NCBI RefSeq assembly: GCF_000733295.1
Contig: NZ_JPMI01000161.1
Location: 1-53,820, forward strand
Length of the DNA: 53,820 bases
Source: Archangium violaceum Cb vi76
Lineage (GTDB): Bacteria; Myxococcota; Myxococcia; Myxococcales; Myxococcaceae
Direction of reading: 5' to 3'
Shown here piece after piece: positions 17,407-25,927 of this stretch. The position numbers and the translations under genes were made by a program. Each line of letters begins with the position of its first letter. The stretch's first letter is position 1. Under the pieces are notes generated by a model that saw only the letters and a program-made list of their open reading frames with translations, ran no database searches and was not told the origin of the DNA.

Positions 17407-18084
17407 ATGAACAAGCAGACACGGACGGTGTTGTGGGCTTCGGGGACGGCCCTGGTGGGGGCGCTGGGCTGGGCGGGCTGGCGGCTGTACCAGGAGAAGA
17501 ACCTGGAGGAGCCCGGGTACCGGGTGCTGAGCGTGAAGCAGGACGTGGAGCTGCGCGAATACGTGCCCACCGTCGTGGCGGTGACGGAGGTGGAGGGCGA
17601 GTTCGACGCGAGCCTCAACGAGGGCTTCCGGCGGCTCGCGGGCTACATCTTCGGGGGCAACCGGCGCAAGCAGTCCATCGCCATGACGGCGCCGGTGGGC
17701 CTGCAGCCCGCCAGCGGCTCCGAGCAGGGTGAGCGCATCGCCATGACGGCCCCGGTGGGCATGCAGCGCAGTGGGCAGGTGTGGCGCATGACCTTCGCCA
17801 TGCCCTCGGAGTACACCCTGGAGACGCTGCCGGAACCGGTGGACTCGCGGGTCCGTCTGGAGCGCGTGCCGGGCAAGCGCGTGGCCGTCCGGAGCTTCTC
17901 CGGCTCGGCCCCCGAGTCCGTGGCGAAGGCCGAGCAGGCGCGGCTGCTGGAGGACCTGCGCGCCCAGGGCCTGCGCCCCGTGGGCGAGCCGGTGCTCGCC
18001 CAGTACAACTCGCCCTTCATGCCCCCCTTCCTGCGCCGCAACGAGATCCTCGTCGACGTGCAGGCGGTGGAGCCGGTGCACTGA
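17407..18084 (+). CDS. SOUL-family heme-binding protein
   Basis: 225 residues with an N-terminal hydrophobic anchor (LWASGTALVGALGWAGWRLY). The SOUL core follows: YRVLSVKQDVELREY, FRRLAGYIFGGN, the duplicated IAMTAPVG motif (RKQSIAMTAPVG, ERIAMTAPVG), FAMPSEY-LETLPEP and the C-terminal AQYNSPFMPPFLRRNEI. Proteins of this family bind heme or other tetrapyrroles loosely. The anchor suggests an inner-membrane location facing the periplasm. It converges with the VIT/VWA gene, 9 bp apart. Confidence 0.92.
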   Translation: MNKQTRTVLWASGTALVGALGWAGWRLYQEKNLEEPGYRVLSVKQDVELREYVPTVVAVTEVEGEFDASLNEGFRRLAGYIFGGNRRKQSIAMTAPVGLQPASGSEQGERIAMTAPVGMQRSGQVWRMTFAMPSEYTLETLPEPVDSRVRLERVPGKRVAVRSFSGSAPESVAKAEQARLLEDLRAQGLRPVGEPVLAQYNSPFMPPFLRRNEILVDVQAVEPVH

Positions 18085-18093
18085 GCGGCGGCG

Positions 18094-20637
18094 CTACTCC
18101 TCGACGGTGAGGGCGACGCGGACCTTCTCGCGGCGCTCGAACCGGTTGCCCGCCGCGTCCCGGGCCACGAGCACCAGCTCGTACTCCCCGGGCTCCGTGC
18201 CGGCGGGCACCCTCAGCTCGCGGGTGAAGCGCAGGCCGTCGCGCGTCTCCAGCAGGTGCTGCGTGTCACCGAAGAGCTCGCCGTAGACGCTCACCTCCTT
18301 CGTGGCCTCCACCGCGTCCACCTCCAGCCGCAGCGTCTGGCCGGGCGCGAGCAGCCGCGAGGACAGCGTCACCTCGAAGTCGTTGCCCTTGGAGTCCAGC
18401 CGGTAGCGCACCTCGCGCCGGCGCACCGTGCCGTCCGGCATCTCCACCGCCACCAGCACGTCGTAGTACCCGTCCTCCACCCAGAGCGGCACCAGGAAGC
18501 GGCCCCGCCAATAGCCCGACACCGTGTCGAAGGTGAGCGGCTTCACCAGGCCGAAGGGGAAGTAGGCCGTCACCCGGCGCGCGTTCCTCGGCGCCACCAC
18601 GGAGAGGATGGGGTCTCCCGGCGGAATCTCCTCGCGGCTCAGCTCACCGGTGACGGCCGCGTACGAGGTGCCCTCGGGCAGCTCCACCGGCACCAGCTCG
18701 CGCACCGTGTCACCGCCGGGCTTCGTGCGCGCCACTTCCTCCACCGCGACGAAGGAGGTGTACCTGCTCATCAGCCCATACTGGAGCGCCGTGGCGGTGA
18801 TGGCCTGGACGACCTCGGGCTTCTCTCCACGGTAGTTCTCCACCGTCAGCTCCTCAATCCGCTGGCGGGCCCAGAGGCTGCGCAGGGACGCGTGCTCCGG
18901 CGCGGACTCGGGAAGGGAGAGGGGCACCTCGAAGTGACGCTCCCGCCCACGCACGCGGCCGGTGATGCGCAGCAGACCCTGGCCCGTGCCGTGGTACTTG
19001 CCGATGAGGAACAGGGGCTGGCCGCTGAAGAGGTCCGGCAGGGTGCGCGGGTAGACGTCCGACACGGGCAGTCCCTCCGTGGCCACGCGCACCGACGTCA
19101 GCACCGGGCCGCGGATGCGCGACTCGAACTCACGGGACACCTCGTCCTCGGGCCGCTTCAGGTTGACGAAGGTGGAGGCGCCTCGCCCCACCTCGCCCAT
19201 CTTCGCGACGAGGTAGCGGTTGACGTCGTTGCCCACGCCCACGCTGAAGACGCGCGTCTCCTCGCGCAGGTGCTGCTGGAGCGTGCCGAGCACCTGGTCG
19301 TCGTTGCCGATGAAGCCGTCCGTCATGAGCAGCACCATGCGCAGGCGGGCCGGGTCGTTGGCGGGCACCATGGCCTCCTGGGCCGCCACGCGCACGTCCG
19401 TGCCGCCACCGCCCCAGAAGTTGGCCACGTAGGGCAGGGCGCGCGCCACGTTCTCCGGCGAGGCCGGCACCGCGGCGGGGGCGAACTTCGTCACCTGTGT
19501 GTCGAAGTTGAGCACCTGGAAGGTGTCCTCGGGGTGGAGGTGACGCAGCACCTCGGCGGTAATGGCCTTGGACTTCTCGATGGGCGGGCCGGACTGCGAG
19601 CACGAGGTATCGAGCACCAGGTACAGCTCGCGCGGCACCACCTCCTCCTGCTTCGGCGCCAGCTGCGGGTTGAGGAGCACGAGGAAGTAGCCCTCGTCGG
19701 CGCCGGGCTCGCGGTGCACCAGCACGGCCGGGCGGATGAGCGCGTCGGCCACGCGGTACTCCAGGGTGAAGGTCTTGTTGGGGATGCGATCGTCCGGAGC
19801 CAGCTCCACGCGGGCGCGGCTGGAGCCCTCGCGCGTCGCCGTCACGCGGTGCGACGTGGAGCGCAGCTCGTGCACGGGCACGCCCGCGTCCAGACGCACG
19901 TGGAGGCGGATGTCACGGCCACTGCGCACCTCGGGAGGCAGCACCGGCGGGGTGATGCGGCTCGCGTCGGGAACGGTGGTGGTGTCCGGCGCGGTGCCCT
20001 CGCCCTGGCGGAAGGCCAGGGGCTCGCCGCCGATGTAACGCGGGCCCACCGTCATGGGGAAGTTGAAGCTGTACTTGCCGTCCTCGTAGACGAGCCGCTC
20101 CACGTAGTGGATGCGCACGCGGATTTCCTCTCCCGGGAGGATGTTGGCCACTGACTGGGTGAAGAGGTTGGGGCGCTCCTGGTCGAGCAGTGCGGCCGTC
20201 TTGCCCTCGGCTCGGGCCCGCTCGTAGGTGTCACGCGCCTGCTCGCGCGTCTGGATGACGCCGCGGATGACGCGCTGGCCGATGACCAGCTCCATGGCGT
20301 CCACCGCCGCCTTCTCCGGCAGCGGGAAGACGTAGAGGGCCTCGAGCGGCTCGGCGTAGGGGTTCTCGAAGACCTGGGTGACGGTGACGCTGGCGAGGAA
20401 GCCACTCACCTCGGCGTCGACCTCGGTGTGCTTGAGGCTGAAGTGCTGGGGCTGGGACTCGGGGCAGCCCTGGGCGGAGGCGTGGCGGCGGAGCTTCGCC
20501 ACCAGTGTCCCCTGGGTGATGGCCCCGGAACTCAGGGGCGAGGCGGGAGCGGGGCAGGGCGTCTCGGTGTCCCGCTCCTGGGCGGAAGCGGGGACGGACA
20601 GTAGGCAGACGAAGAGCGCGACGAGTGCGGCTCGCAT
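18094..20637 (-). CDS. Exported VIT and VWA domain protein
   Basis: 847 residues with a clear signal peptide (MRAALVALFVCLLSVPASA). A VIT domain (about 65-190) shows VTVTQVFENPYAEPLEALY, FPLPEKAAVDAM and EQARDTYERARAEGKTAAL. A VWA domain follows with the MIDAS motif DTSCS (LVLDTSCSQSG) and the later TDGFIGND, which together would hold a divalent metal for adhesion. A C-terminal Ig-like region (LAPGQTLRLEVDAVE ... YELVLVARDAAGNRF) ends the protein. This resembles inter-alpha-trypsin inhibitor heavy-chain-like bacterial proteins, probably in the periplasm or on the surface. Its upstream region holds the 41-bp tandem repeats. Confidence 0.92.
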   Translation of the reverse strand: MRAALVALFVCLLSVPASAQERDTETPCPAPASPLSSGAITQGTLVAKLRRHASAQGCPESQPQHFSLKHTEVDAEVSGFLASVTVTQVFENPYAEPLEALYVFPLPEKAAVDAMELVIGQRVIRGVIQTREQARDTYERARAEGKTAALLDQERPNLFTQSVANILPGEEIRVRIHYVERLVYEDGKYSFNFPMTVGPRYIGGEPLAFRQGEGTAPDTTTVPDASRITPPVLPPEVRSGRDIRLHVRLDAGVPVHELRSTSHRVTATREGSSRARVELAPDDRIPNKTFTLEYRVADALIRPAVLVHREPGADEGYFLVLLNPQLAPKQEEVVPRELYLVLDTSCSQSGPPIEKSKAITAEVLRHLHPEDTFQVLNFDTQVTKFAPAAVPASPENVARALPYVANFWGGGGTDVRVAAQEAMVPANDPARLRMVLLMTDGFIGNDDQVLGTLQQHLREETRVFSVGVGNDVNRYLVAKMGEVGRGASTFVNLKRPEDEVSREFESRIRGPVLTSVRVATEGLPVSDVYPRTLPDLFSGQPLFLIGKYHGTGQGLLRITGRVRGRERHFEVPLSLPESAPEHASLRSLWARQRIEELTVENYRGEKPEVVQAITATALQYGLMSRYTSFVAVEEVARTKPGGDTVRELVPVELPEGTSYAAVTGELSREEIPPGDPILSVVAPRNARRVTAYFPFGLVKPLTFDTVSGYWRGRFLVPLWVEDGYYDVLVAVEMPDGTVRRREVRYRLDSKGNDFEVTLSSRLLAPGQTLRLEVDAVEATKEVSVYGELFGDTQHLLETRDGLRFTRELRVPAGTEPGEYELVLVARDAAGNRFERREKVRVALTVEE

Positions 20638-20770
20638 GGAATTCCTCGGACGGGATGGGTACGTGCCGGGGGATTGCAGTCCGCGGGCCAGCGTCTGGGA
20701 TGCGCCAAGTGCCTGGAAACACTGAGGGCGGGGCTCCAGGGGCTGTGGCTGCCCGGCCACGCCCACTTGA

Positions 20771-20936
20771 GACCCCGCCCCGTTTCACTGGTCACCGGTG
20801 ACGAGTGGAATGGACCCGCCCCGTTTCACTGGTCACCGGTGACGAGTGGAATGGACCCGCCCCGTTTCACTGGTCACCGGTGACGAGTGGAATGGACCCG
20901 CCCCGTTTCACTGGTCACCGGTGACGAGTGGAATGG
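20771..20936. repeat. Four 41-bp tandem repeats, each with a perfect 12-bp palindrome
   Basis: A 41-bp unit is repeated four times almost without change; the first copy has one extra C. Each unit contains GTCACCGGTGAC, a perfect palindrome, at 20791, 20832, 20873 and 20914. This lies inside an imperfect 22-bp inverted repeat (CACT-x-palindrome-x-AGTG). The array is between the glutathione peroxidase stop and the VIT/VWA start, both on the minus strand. It could be an operator array for the VIT/VWA gene, a terminator block or a repetitive element. Confidence 0.95.
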
Positions 20937-20949
20937 GCTGGTGCCCGGA

Positions 20950-21495
20950 CTACTCGGCGATGGCCTTGTCGAGGGCGCCCTTGAGCTCCTTGCTCTCCGG
21001 CGTGACCGAGCTGGGGAAGGCGGCGCGCACCTGGCCGTCCTTGCCCACCACGTACTTGTGGAAGTTCCACTTGGGCTCGCCGTGCTTGCGCGCGAGGAAC
21101 TCGTAGATGGGGGACTGGCCCTCGCCCTTGGTCTTCACCTTCTCGAGCATGGGGAAGGTGACCTTGTAGCGGAGCTCGCAGAATTTGGCGATCTGCTCGG
21201 AGGTGCCGGGCTCCTGGCCGCCGAAGTCATTCGAGGGGATGCCGAGCACCACCACGCCCTTGGCCTTGTACTCGCCCCAGAGCTTCTCGAGGCCCGCGTA
21301 CTGGGGGGTGTAGCCGCACTCGGAGGCGGTGTTCACCACGAGCACGACCTTGCCCTTGTACTCGGAGAGGTTGAGGGGCTGGCCGTTGAGCTGCTTGGAC
21401 TGCAAGTCATGGAAGGACATCGCACGCTCCGCGGAGACGGCGGCGGTGCCCAGCAGGAGCACGGCCGCGGTGAGGGAAATCAGTCGGTTGGACAT
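20950..21495 (-). CDS. Exported glutathione/thioredoxin peroxidase
   Basis: 181 residues with a signal peptide (MSNRLISLTAAVLLLGTAAVSA) before a complete GPx domain. The peroxidatic Cys60 lies in NTASECGYTPQYAGLE; the conserved Gln follows in PSNDFGGQEPG and the Trp-Asn pair in KWNFHKY. These enzymes reduce hydroperoxides, in bacteria mostly with thioredoxin as donor. The exported form would act in the periplasm. It lies between module 2 (42 bp away) and the 41-bp repeat array, all on the minus strand. Confidence 0.92.
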   Translation of the reverse strand: MSNRLISLTAAVLLLGTAAVSAERAMSFHDLQSKQLNGQPLNLSEYKGKVVLVVNTASECGYTPQYAGLEKLWGEYKAKGVVVLGIPSNDFGGQEPGTSEQIAKFCELRYKVTFPMLEKVKTKGEGQSPIYEFLARKHGEPKWNFHKYVVGKDGQVRAAFPSSVTPESKELKGALDKAIAE

Positions 21496-21537
21496 GCCCC
21501 CCAGGATGCCTGAAGCGGTAGTGCGTTGCTCGGCCCG

Positions 21538-22458
21538 CTAATCGAGGAAGCGGCGCTCCCATCGGCGCAGATCCTCGGGAGGGAAGTCGGACCCGAAGTC
21601 GCGATGCTCCTGGTAGAGCCAGGGCTCCAGGACGCGCGCCAGCTCCCGGTAGGCGGGGAGCGTCTGGCCCTGCTCGGTGTCCCCTGCTTCTGGCCAGGGG
21701 CCCAGCGTGATGACGGCGCGCTCCCCTTCCAGCTCCTGGATGGTGGTGCCCGGTGAGGACAGGCGCGAGCGGAGGCCCGCAGCGCCGCCCAGCTCACCCA
21801 GCACGGGCTGGCCCAGGAAGGTGAGCCAGGAGGGGCCGCGTACCCGCGTGCCGAGCTTCCACGAATGCCAGCTCGGATCCGGGATGTCCATGCCCGGGTA
21901 TCGGAAGCACTGCTCTCGGACCTTCCTCCGCATGCCGATCAGGCTCAGCTGGCCCCTGAAGGCGAGGCCCACCTGCCCGAAGCAGAAGGGCAGAGGAGCG
22001 GCCAATTGCAGCGCCAGCTCACGCAGCCGGTCTGGACCGTGCTCCTCGAGGTACTCGGTGGGAAGCCAGAAGCCCACCATGCACGACGCATCCGGTTCGC
22101 CGTCCAATGAGGGGGCGGGGGTGCCGAGCGGTTTGCCAGAATAGTCGAAACCGTACTGGTCCTCGCGGTTGGAGTCATCGTCGCGCAGCGCGAGCATGGG
22201 CCATTCGTCCTCGAGCAGCTCACGCCGGATCTCCTTCCACCCGGAGTCATCGAGCAACTGCGTGTATCCATCGTCATCCACGTATGTGCCGAGCGCCCCT
22301 GGCCCTACCGCACTCAGGTAGGTTTCCAATGACTGAAGCACTCCCCTCATGATCACCGGGTGGGGGTGGCGGATGTAGAAACAGAGGCTCAGACTGTCTC
22401 GGAGGATGCTGTAGCCGGCCGGTCCATAGACACGGATACGTGGACGATGCTCGTTCAT
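21538..22458 (-). CDS. DUF3396 immunity protein of module 2
   Basis: 306 residues, cytoplasmic. Family landmarks are an N-terminal IRVYGPAGYSILRDSLSLCFYIRHP, a central FWLPTEYLEEHG, PLPFCFGQVGLAF, and a C-terminal WLTFLGQPVL...ERAVITLGPWPEAGD. DUF3396 proteins are known as immunity proteins of type VI-type and other polymorphic toxins. Its ATG overlaps the stop of the upstream nuclease gene (ATGA), which identifies that gene product as the likely target. Residues after the central region resemble parts of the 446-aa immunity proteins of modules 1 and 3. Confidence 0.85.
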   Translation of the reverse strand: MNEHRPRIRVYGPAGYSILRDSLSLCFYIRHPHPVIMRGVLQSLETYLSAVGPGALGTYVDDDGYTQLLDDSGWKEIRRELLEDEWPMLALRDDDSNREDQYGFDYSGKPLGTPAPSLDGEPDASCMVGFWLPTEYLEEHGPDRLRELALQLAAPLPFCFGQVGLAFRGQLSLIGMRRKVREQCFRYPGMDIPDPSWHSWKLGTRVRGPSWLTFLGQPVLGELGGAAGLRSRLSSPGTTIQELEGERAVITLGPWPEAGDTEQGQTLPAYRELARVLEPWLYQEHRDFGSDFPPEDLRRWERRFLD

Positions 22459-23261
22459 GGCATGACTCCCACCCAGGGGAGGATTTCCTTGGGTTCAACC
22501 CCCAGGGCTTCCTGGTACACCTCGTTTTGCCATCGGCCCGCATGAGGCCCTTTTTTATACTTGCACCAAGGGACTGAATCCTTGTTCTCACATGGAAACT
22601 TGAAGTCATAGACGCGCAGAGGCAAGAGCGGATTGCCCGCGTGGATGACGATGTCTGGCTTGATGGTGCCGCGCAGTTCGCTGTAGCAGCCCCCTTCCAG
22701 CAGCGCCTCCTCCTTTTCCGGGCTGATCAACTCGCGCTGCCGGGTGTCCGTGTTGTAGCGGTAGCGCGGCTCCCGGCTGAAGCCGCCTGGTCTCAGCGCG
22801 CCCAATTCCAGCTCCGCGCACGCGAGCGCCACCTTGTGCATCTCCTCGCCAAGGAACATGGCCCGCGTCCTCACCCTGCCTCCGAACTCCTTCGTCTCGC
22901 GGCACTCCGCCGGGGTGGGGCTCCTGCCCCCCATGTGCTGGCGGAGCACCTTCTCGCGGGCCATGTTGGCGCACTGGGTCAGCTTCTGTTCGAGTTCCTG
23001 CTGGTGCTTTTCATTCAGTACCACCGCGACCGCGGTGACGGATGCGCCGAACTCGGCCAGGCGCTGGGCTGCCTGCGGTATGACGGTCTCCTCTCCGGCT
23101 ACGCGGGCGCACAGGGCCGGTTGGGTCCGGCAGGCGCTCGAGGCCGAGTCGAGGGACTGCGCGGAGGCCTGGCAGGTCAGGAGCAGCACGCTGGCGAGCG
23201 CGGCTCCGTACTTCCGCCGGAGCGTGGGCCCGTGCCGACGTGTGGAGGAGAGGTGATTCAT
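22455..23261 (-). CDS. Exported PD-(D/E)XK-type nuclease toxin of module 2
   Basis: 268 residues from ATG 23261. A basic N-terminus (RRHGPTLRRKYG) and hydrophobic core (AALASVLLLTCQASA) form a signal peptide; cleavage at ASA-Q is likelier than lipidation, because LLTC is a poor lipobox. A helical middle with several Cys (Cys44, 51, 97, 120) precedes the catalytic-looking region: PD at 202-203 (IKPDIVIHAG), DFK at 219-221 (RVYDFKFPC) and Q-x-x-x-Y at 245-249 (WQNEVYQEAL). This order matches the PD-(D/E)XK nuclease fold with a RecB-type Q-x-x-x-Y helix. The inferred role is DNA damage in a recipient lacking the DUF3396 partner. Confidence 0.8.
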   Translation of the reverse strand: MNHLSSTRRHGPTLRRKYGAALASVLLLTCQASAQSLDSASSACRTQPALCARVAGEETVIPQAAQRLAEFGASVTAVAVVLNEKHQQELEQKLTQCANMAREKVLRQHMGGRSPTPAECRETKEFGGRVRTRAMFLGEEMHKVALACAELELGALRPGGFSREPRYRYNTDTRQRELISPEKEEALLEGGCYSELRGTIKPDIVIHAGNPLLPLRVYDFKFPCENKDSVPWCKYKKGPHAGRWQNEVYQEALGVEPKEILPWVGVMP

Positions 23262-23484
23262 GTGCCCTGTGATGACGTGGGTGGTGAGAGGCCGTGCGAG
23301 GGAAACCGTGCGCGCGAGTCTGGCGGAAGCGCGGGCCGGGTCAATGCACTCGGGTCCGTCTCCCCTCGGGCCCAGCCCTTTCAACGGACGCGGAGACACC
23401 TCGTGAGGGTGGGACCCGTCCGTCAAGGCGTGGAGGCGGGGGGGGGCCTGTCCTCCGAGCCGATTGCCTGGGTAGCATGCGAGC

Positions 23485-24780
23485 GTGCTCGTCCAGGCGT
23501 TCCTGCTCGTGTCCCTGCTCCATGCCGCTCCCCCCGAGCGGGTGGAGCTCGTCTTCGGGGGAGATGTCATTCCCCATGGTGAGGTGAAGGAGGCCGCGGC
23601 GGACCACGCCCGCTCCGACTCCGGGGATGCCGGCCCCGCCCGCTCCATCAACCACGAGGGCTGGGATCATGTCTTCGGGCCCCTCGCCGACGTGCTGCGC
23701 GCGGCGGACGTCGCCATGGTGAACCTGGAGACGCCCAGCACCGGCAATCCGCTCGCCCGCACCGCGCCCCTGCTCTTCGACGCGCCGCCCGCCATGCTGC
23801 ACGCGCTGGCCGCCGCCGGGGTGGACGTCGTCTCCACCGCCAACAACCATGTCTTCGACCAGCGCCGCGCGGGGGCCGAGGCCACGTGGAAGCACCTGGC
23901 CGAGGCTGGCCTGAGGAGCGTCGGTACGGGCCCCTCGGAGGCCGCCGCGTGGGAGCCCCTCATCGTCGAGAAGCGTGGGATGCGCATCGGCTTCCTGTCC
24001 TTCACCCGGTGGCTCAACGGTGCCCGCAATCCCATGGAACCGGAGACCTCGCCCCATGTGGCCTACGTGCCCTACCGCGGCAAGGTGAATGGGAGCTGGC
24101 ACTCCCCCGAGGCGGCCGTGGAGCTGGTGCGGGCCGCGGCCCGGCGCTGTGACGCGCTCATCGTCGCCGTCCACTGGGGCACCGAGTACTCGCACACGCC
24201 CCACCCGGAGGACCGCAAGCTGGCCCGCGCCCTGTTGGAGGCCGGCGCGCTCGCCATCATCGGCCACCATCCCCACGTGCTGCAGCCCATCGAGTCGTAC
24301 CGCACCTCCTCCTCCGGGCGGGACACGCTCGTGGCCTTCTCGCTGGGCAATCTCATCGCCAACCAGGACCGGCACTACGTCCACCGCCGGGCGGGGGAGG
24401 CGGATGGCAGCAAGCGCGATTCCGTGCTGTTGCGCTTCTCGCTCACCCGTCCGCGGCCGGGCGCGCCCGTGTCGCTCGAGGGCGTGTCCGTGCTGCCGGT
24501 GTGGATCGAGAACAACCACTACGTCGCGCTCGGCCGCAACCGGGTGCCGCGCCACATCCAGCCCGTGTTGCTCGACGAGGAGCTGCGGGCCATCAACGAG
24601 CGGCTCCTGGCGCTCTCGGCCCGCGCCCTCACCCAGCCACGCGAGGTCCGCCAGGAGCGCACCGCGCTCGAGCGCCGGTTGGACATGGCCCGGTACCGGC
24701 GCGAGCTCATCCTGCGCATCACCCGGCCTCCCGGCTCCGACGTGGGCCCGGCGGAGCCCGGGAGGCGTCCCGCGGGTTAG
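23485..24780 (+). CDS. CapA-family (PGA_cap) metallophosphatase-like protein
   Basis: 431 residues from a GTG start, with a short signal (MLVQAFLLVSLLHAAP). All CapA landmarks are present: FGGDVIPHG, VNLETP, STANNHVFDQ, IVAVHWGTEY, GHHPHVLQPIE and FSLGN. The fold is related to metallophosphoesterases, and the Asp/His residues probably bind two metals. The family is named after poly-gamma-glutamate capsule synthesis, but isolated copies like this occur in bacteria without that capsule. No pgs/cap partner genes are visible, so the substrate is unassigned. A C-terminal helical Arg-rich region (LTQPREVRQERTALERRL) ends the protein. Confidence 0.9.
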   Translation: MLVQAFLLVSLLHAAPPERVELVFGGDVIPHGEVKEAAADHARSDSGDAGPARSINHEGWDHVFGPLADVLRAADVAMVNLETPSTGNPLARTAPLLFDAPPAMLHALAAAGVDVVSTANNHVFDQRRAGAEATWKHLAEAGLRSVGTGPSEAAAWEPLIVEKRGMRIGFLSFTRWLNGARNPMEPETSPHVAYVPYRGKVNGSWHSPEAAVELVRAAARRCDALIVAVHWGTEYSHTPHPEDRKLARALLEAGALAIIGHHPHVLQPIESYRTSSSGRDTLVAFSLGNLIANQDRHYVHRRAGEADGSKRDSVLLRFSLTRPRPGAPVSLEGVSVLPVWIENNHYVALGRNRVPRHIQPVLLDEELRAINERLLALSARALTQPREVRQERTALERRLDMARYRRELILRITRPPGSDVGPAEPGRRPAG

Positions 24781-25257
24781 CTACTCCTGGGGCTGTGGGC
24801 GAGCGCCCGGCGGGGAAAGGGTGTCCTCGTCCACCTGACCCTCGTCGTGGTCGAGCCCCTCGTCGTTCATGCCCGGCTGGAGGACGCCCTCGTCCTCGTC
24901 GCGCACGTCGTCCTGTCCGGTGCTGCCCGCGCCGCCGGTGCCGGGCTCATCCAGGACGTCCTCGTCCGTGCTTCCCGGGTCGATGCCGCCCGGGCCCACC
25001 TGGCCACCGGTGCCGGGCTCGTTCAGGACGTCGTCCTGCGTGGTGCCCTCGTCCTGCTGTTGCGTGTTCGTGTCACCCGCGCCACCGGTACCGGTCTGGT
25101 CCTGGGTGGTGGTGCCCTCGTCCTGCTGCTGCTGCTGTTGTTGGAGGAGATCCTGCGGGTGGGGCCCGGCCTCCGCGCGCGTGCATCCCGCGCCCAGGGC
25201 CACGGAACCGGCGAGCACTCCCGCCAGCATGAGTCGCGTCGTCGTCTTTCCGGCCAT
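24781..25257 (-). CDS. Acidic repetitive lipoprotein
   Basis: 158 residues from MAGKTTTRLM; lipobox GAGC (Cys25). The mature part is low-complexity: a run of seven Gln, then imperfect repeats of the type QDEGTT, DDVLNEPGTGG, EDVLDEPGTGG and DEDEG. It is strongly acidic with almost no hydrophobic core, so likely disordered and extending from the outer membrane. No known domain. The stop codon directly abuts the CapA stop, and its promoter region is shared with the divergent XRE regulator. Confidence 0.8.
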   Translation of the reverse strand: MAGKTTTRLMLAGVLAGSVALGAGCTRAEAGPHPQDLLQQQQQQQDEGTTTQDQTGTGGAGDTNTQQQDEGTTQDDVLNEPGTGGQVGPGGIDPGSTDEDVLDEPGTGGAGSTGQDDVRDEDEGVLQPGMNDEGLDHDEGQVDEDTLSPPGARPQPQE

Positions 25258-25479
25258 CGTTCCAGCTCCTTTCAGGAGATGGGCTGCTTGAAACCAGAAC
25301 GTGGGCACGTGAGTGGGTGGCCCGCAGGAGGCGCTTGCCCTCCCGGGCGCTCCCCGTCCGCGCGGAGGAGAGGGGACGCCCCTGGTTGGGGGGGCTTGCA
25401 CGACCCATGAAGCAAGTCCCTAGGCTTGGGTTGGCCTCTCGGGTAATGTCCTCCAACGTCTCTTTGGACGTCACGCACC

Positions 25480-25881
25480 ATGGTCTCGAAACGCACCCCT
25501 CCGCCCCCGTCGCAGCAGCGCATGGATGACAAGCTGGCCCTCGCCCTGGGGGCCGCGGCGCGCGCCGCCCGGTTGCGAGCGGGGCTCACCCAGGCGGAGG
25601 CGGCCGAGAAGGTGGGTCTGGCCCCGGGTGTCTACGGCCGCATCGAGCGCGGGGGGATGATGCCCAGCGTCCCCACCCTCCGACGGCTGAGCATCGTCCT
25701 GAAGATTCCCTCCGACACGCTGTTGAGCCTGAGTCACTCGGAGGTGACGGCGTGGGTGGACTCGCTGCCCGCCAAGGAGGAGCGCTCCCCGGATTTGCGG
25801 CGGCTCTCGCGCTCGTTGCGCAATCTGTCCCCGGCCCAACTCAAGGTGCTCAACGTCATCGCCACCGCGCTCACGCGCTGA
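25480..25881 (+). CDS. XRE-family helix-turn-helix regulator
   Basis: 133 residues. The HTH (about residues 25-80) is typical: LGAAARAARLRAGLTQAEAAEKVGLAPGVYGRIERG, with the recognition helix around VGLAPGVYGRIE. The C-terminal 50 residues are charged and may dimerise (LPAKEERSPDLRRLSRSLRNLSPAQLKVL). It lies 46 bp before the first UbiA gene in the same direction, so it may regulate, and be part of, the UbiA/lycopene-cyclase operon. It is also divergent from the acidic lipoprotein gene. Confidence 0.88.
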   Translation: MVSKRTPPPPSQQRMDDKLALALGAAARAARLRAGLTQAEAAEKVGLAPGVYGRIERGGMMPSVPTLRRLSIVLKIPSDTLLSLSHSEVTAWVDSLPAKEERSPDLRRLSRSLRNLSPAQLKVLNVIATALTR

Positions 25882-25927
25882 GCCCCAGGTCGGGACGGCT
25901 CGACCGACCTGATTGGAGAGGTTGGCC

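Noticed and set aside
20771-20936. CRISPR array
   Set aside because: The repeats are contiguous 41-bp units with no variable spacers.
22455-23261. Type VI secretion effector
   Set aside because: A signal peptide is present and no VgrG, PAAR or other secretion gene is in the window, so DUF3396 alone was not taken as proof of type VI delivery.
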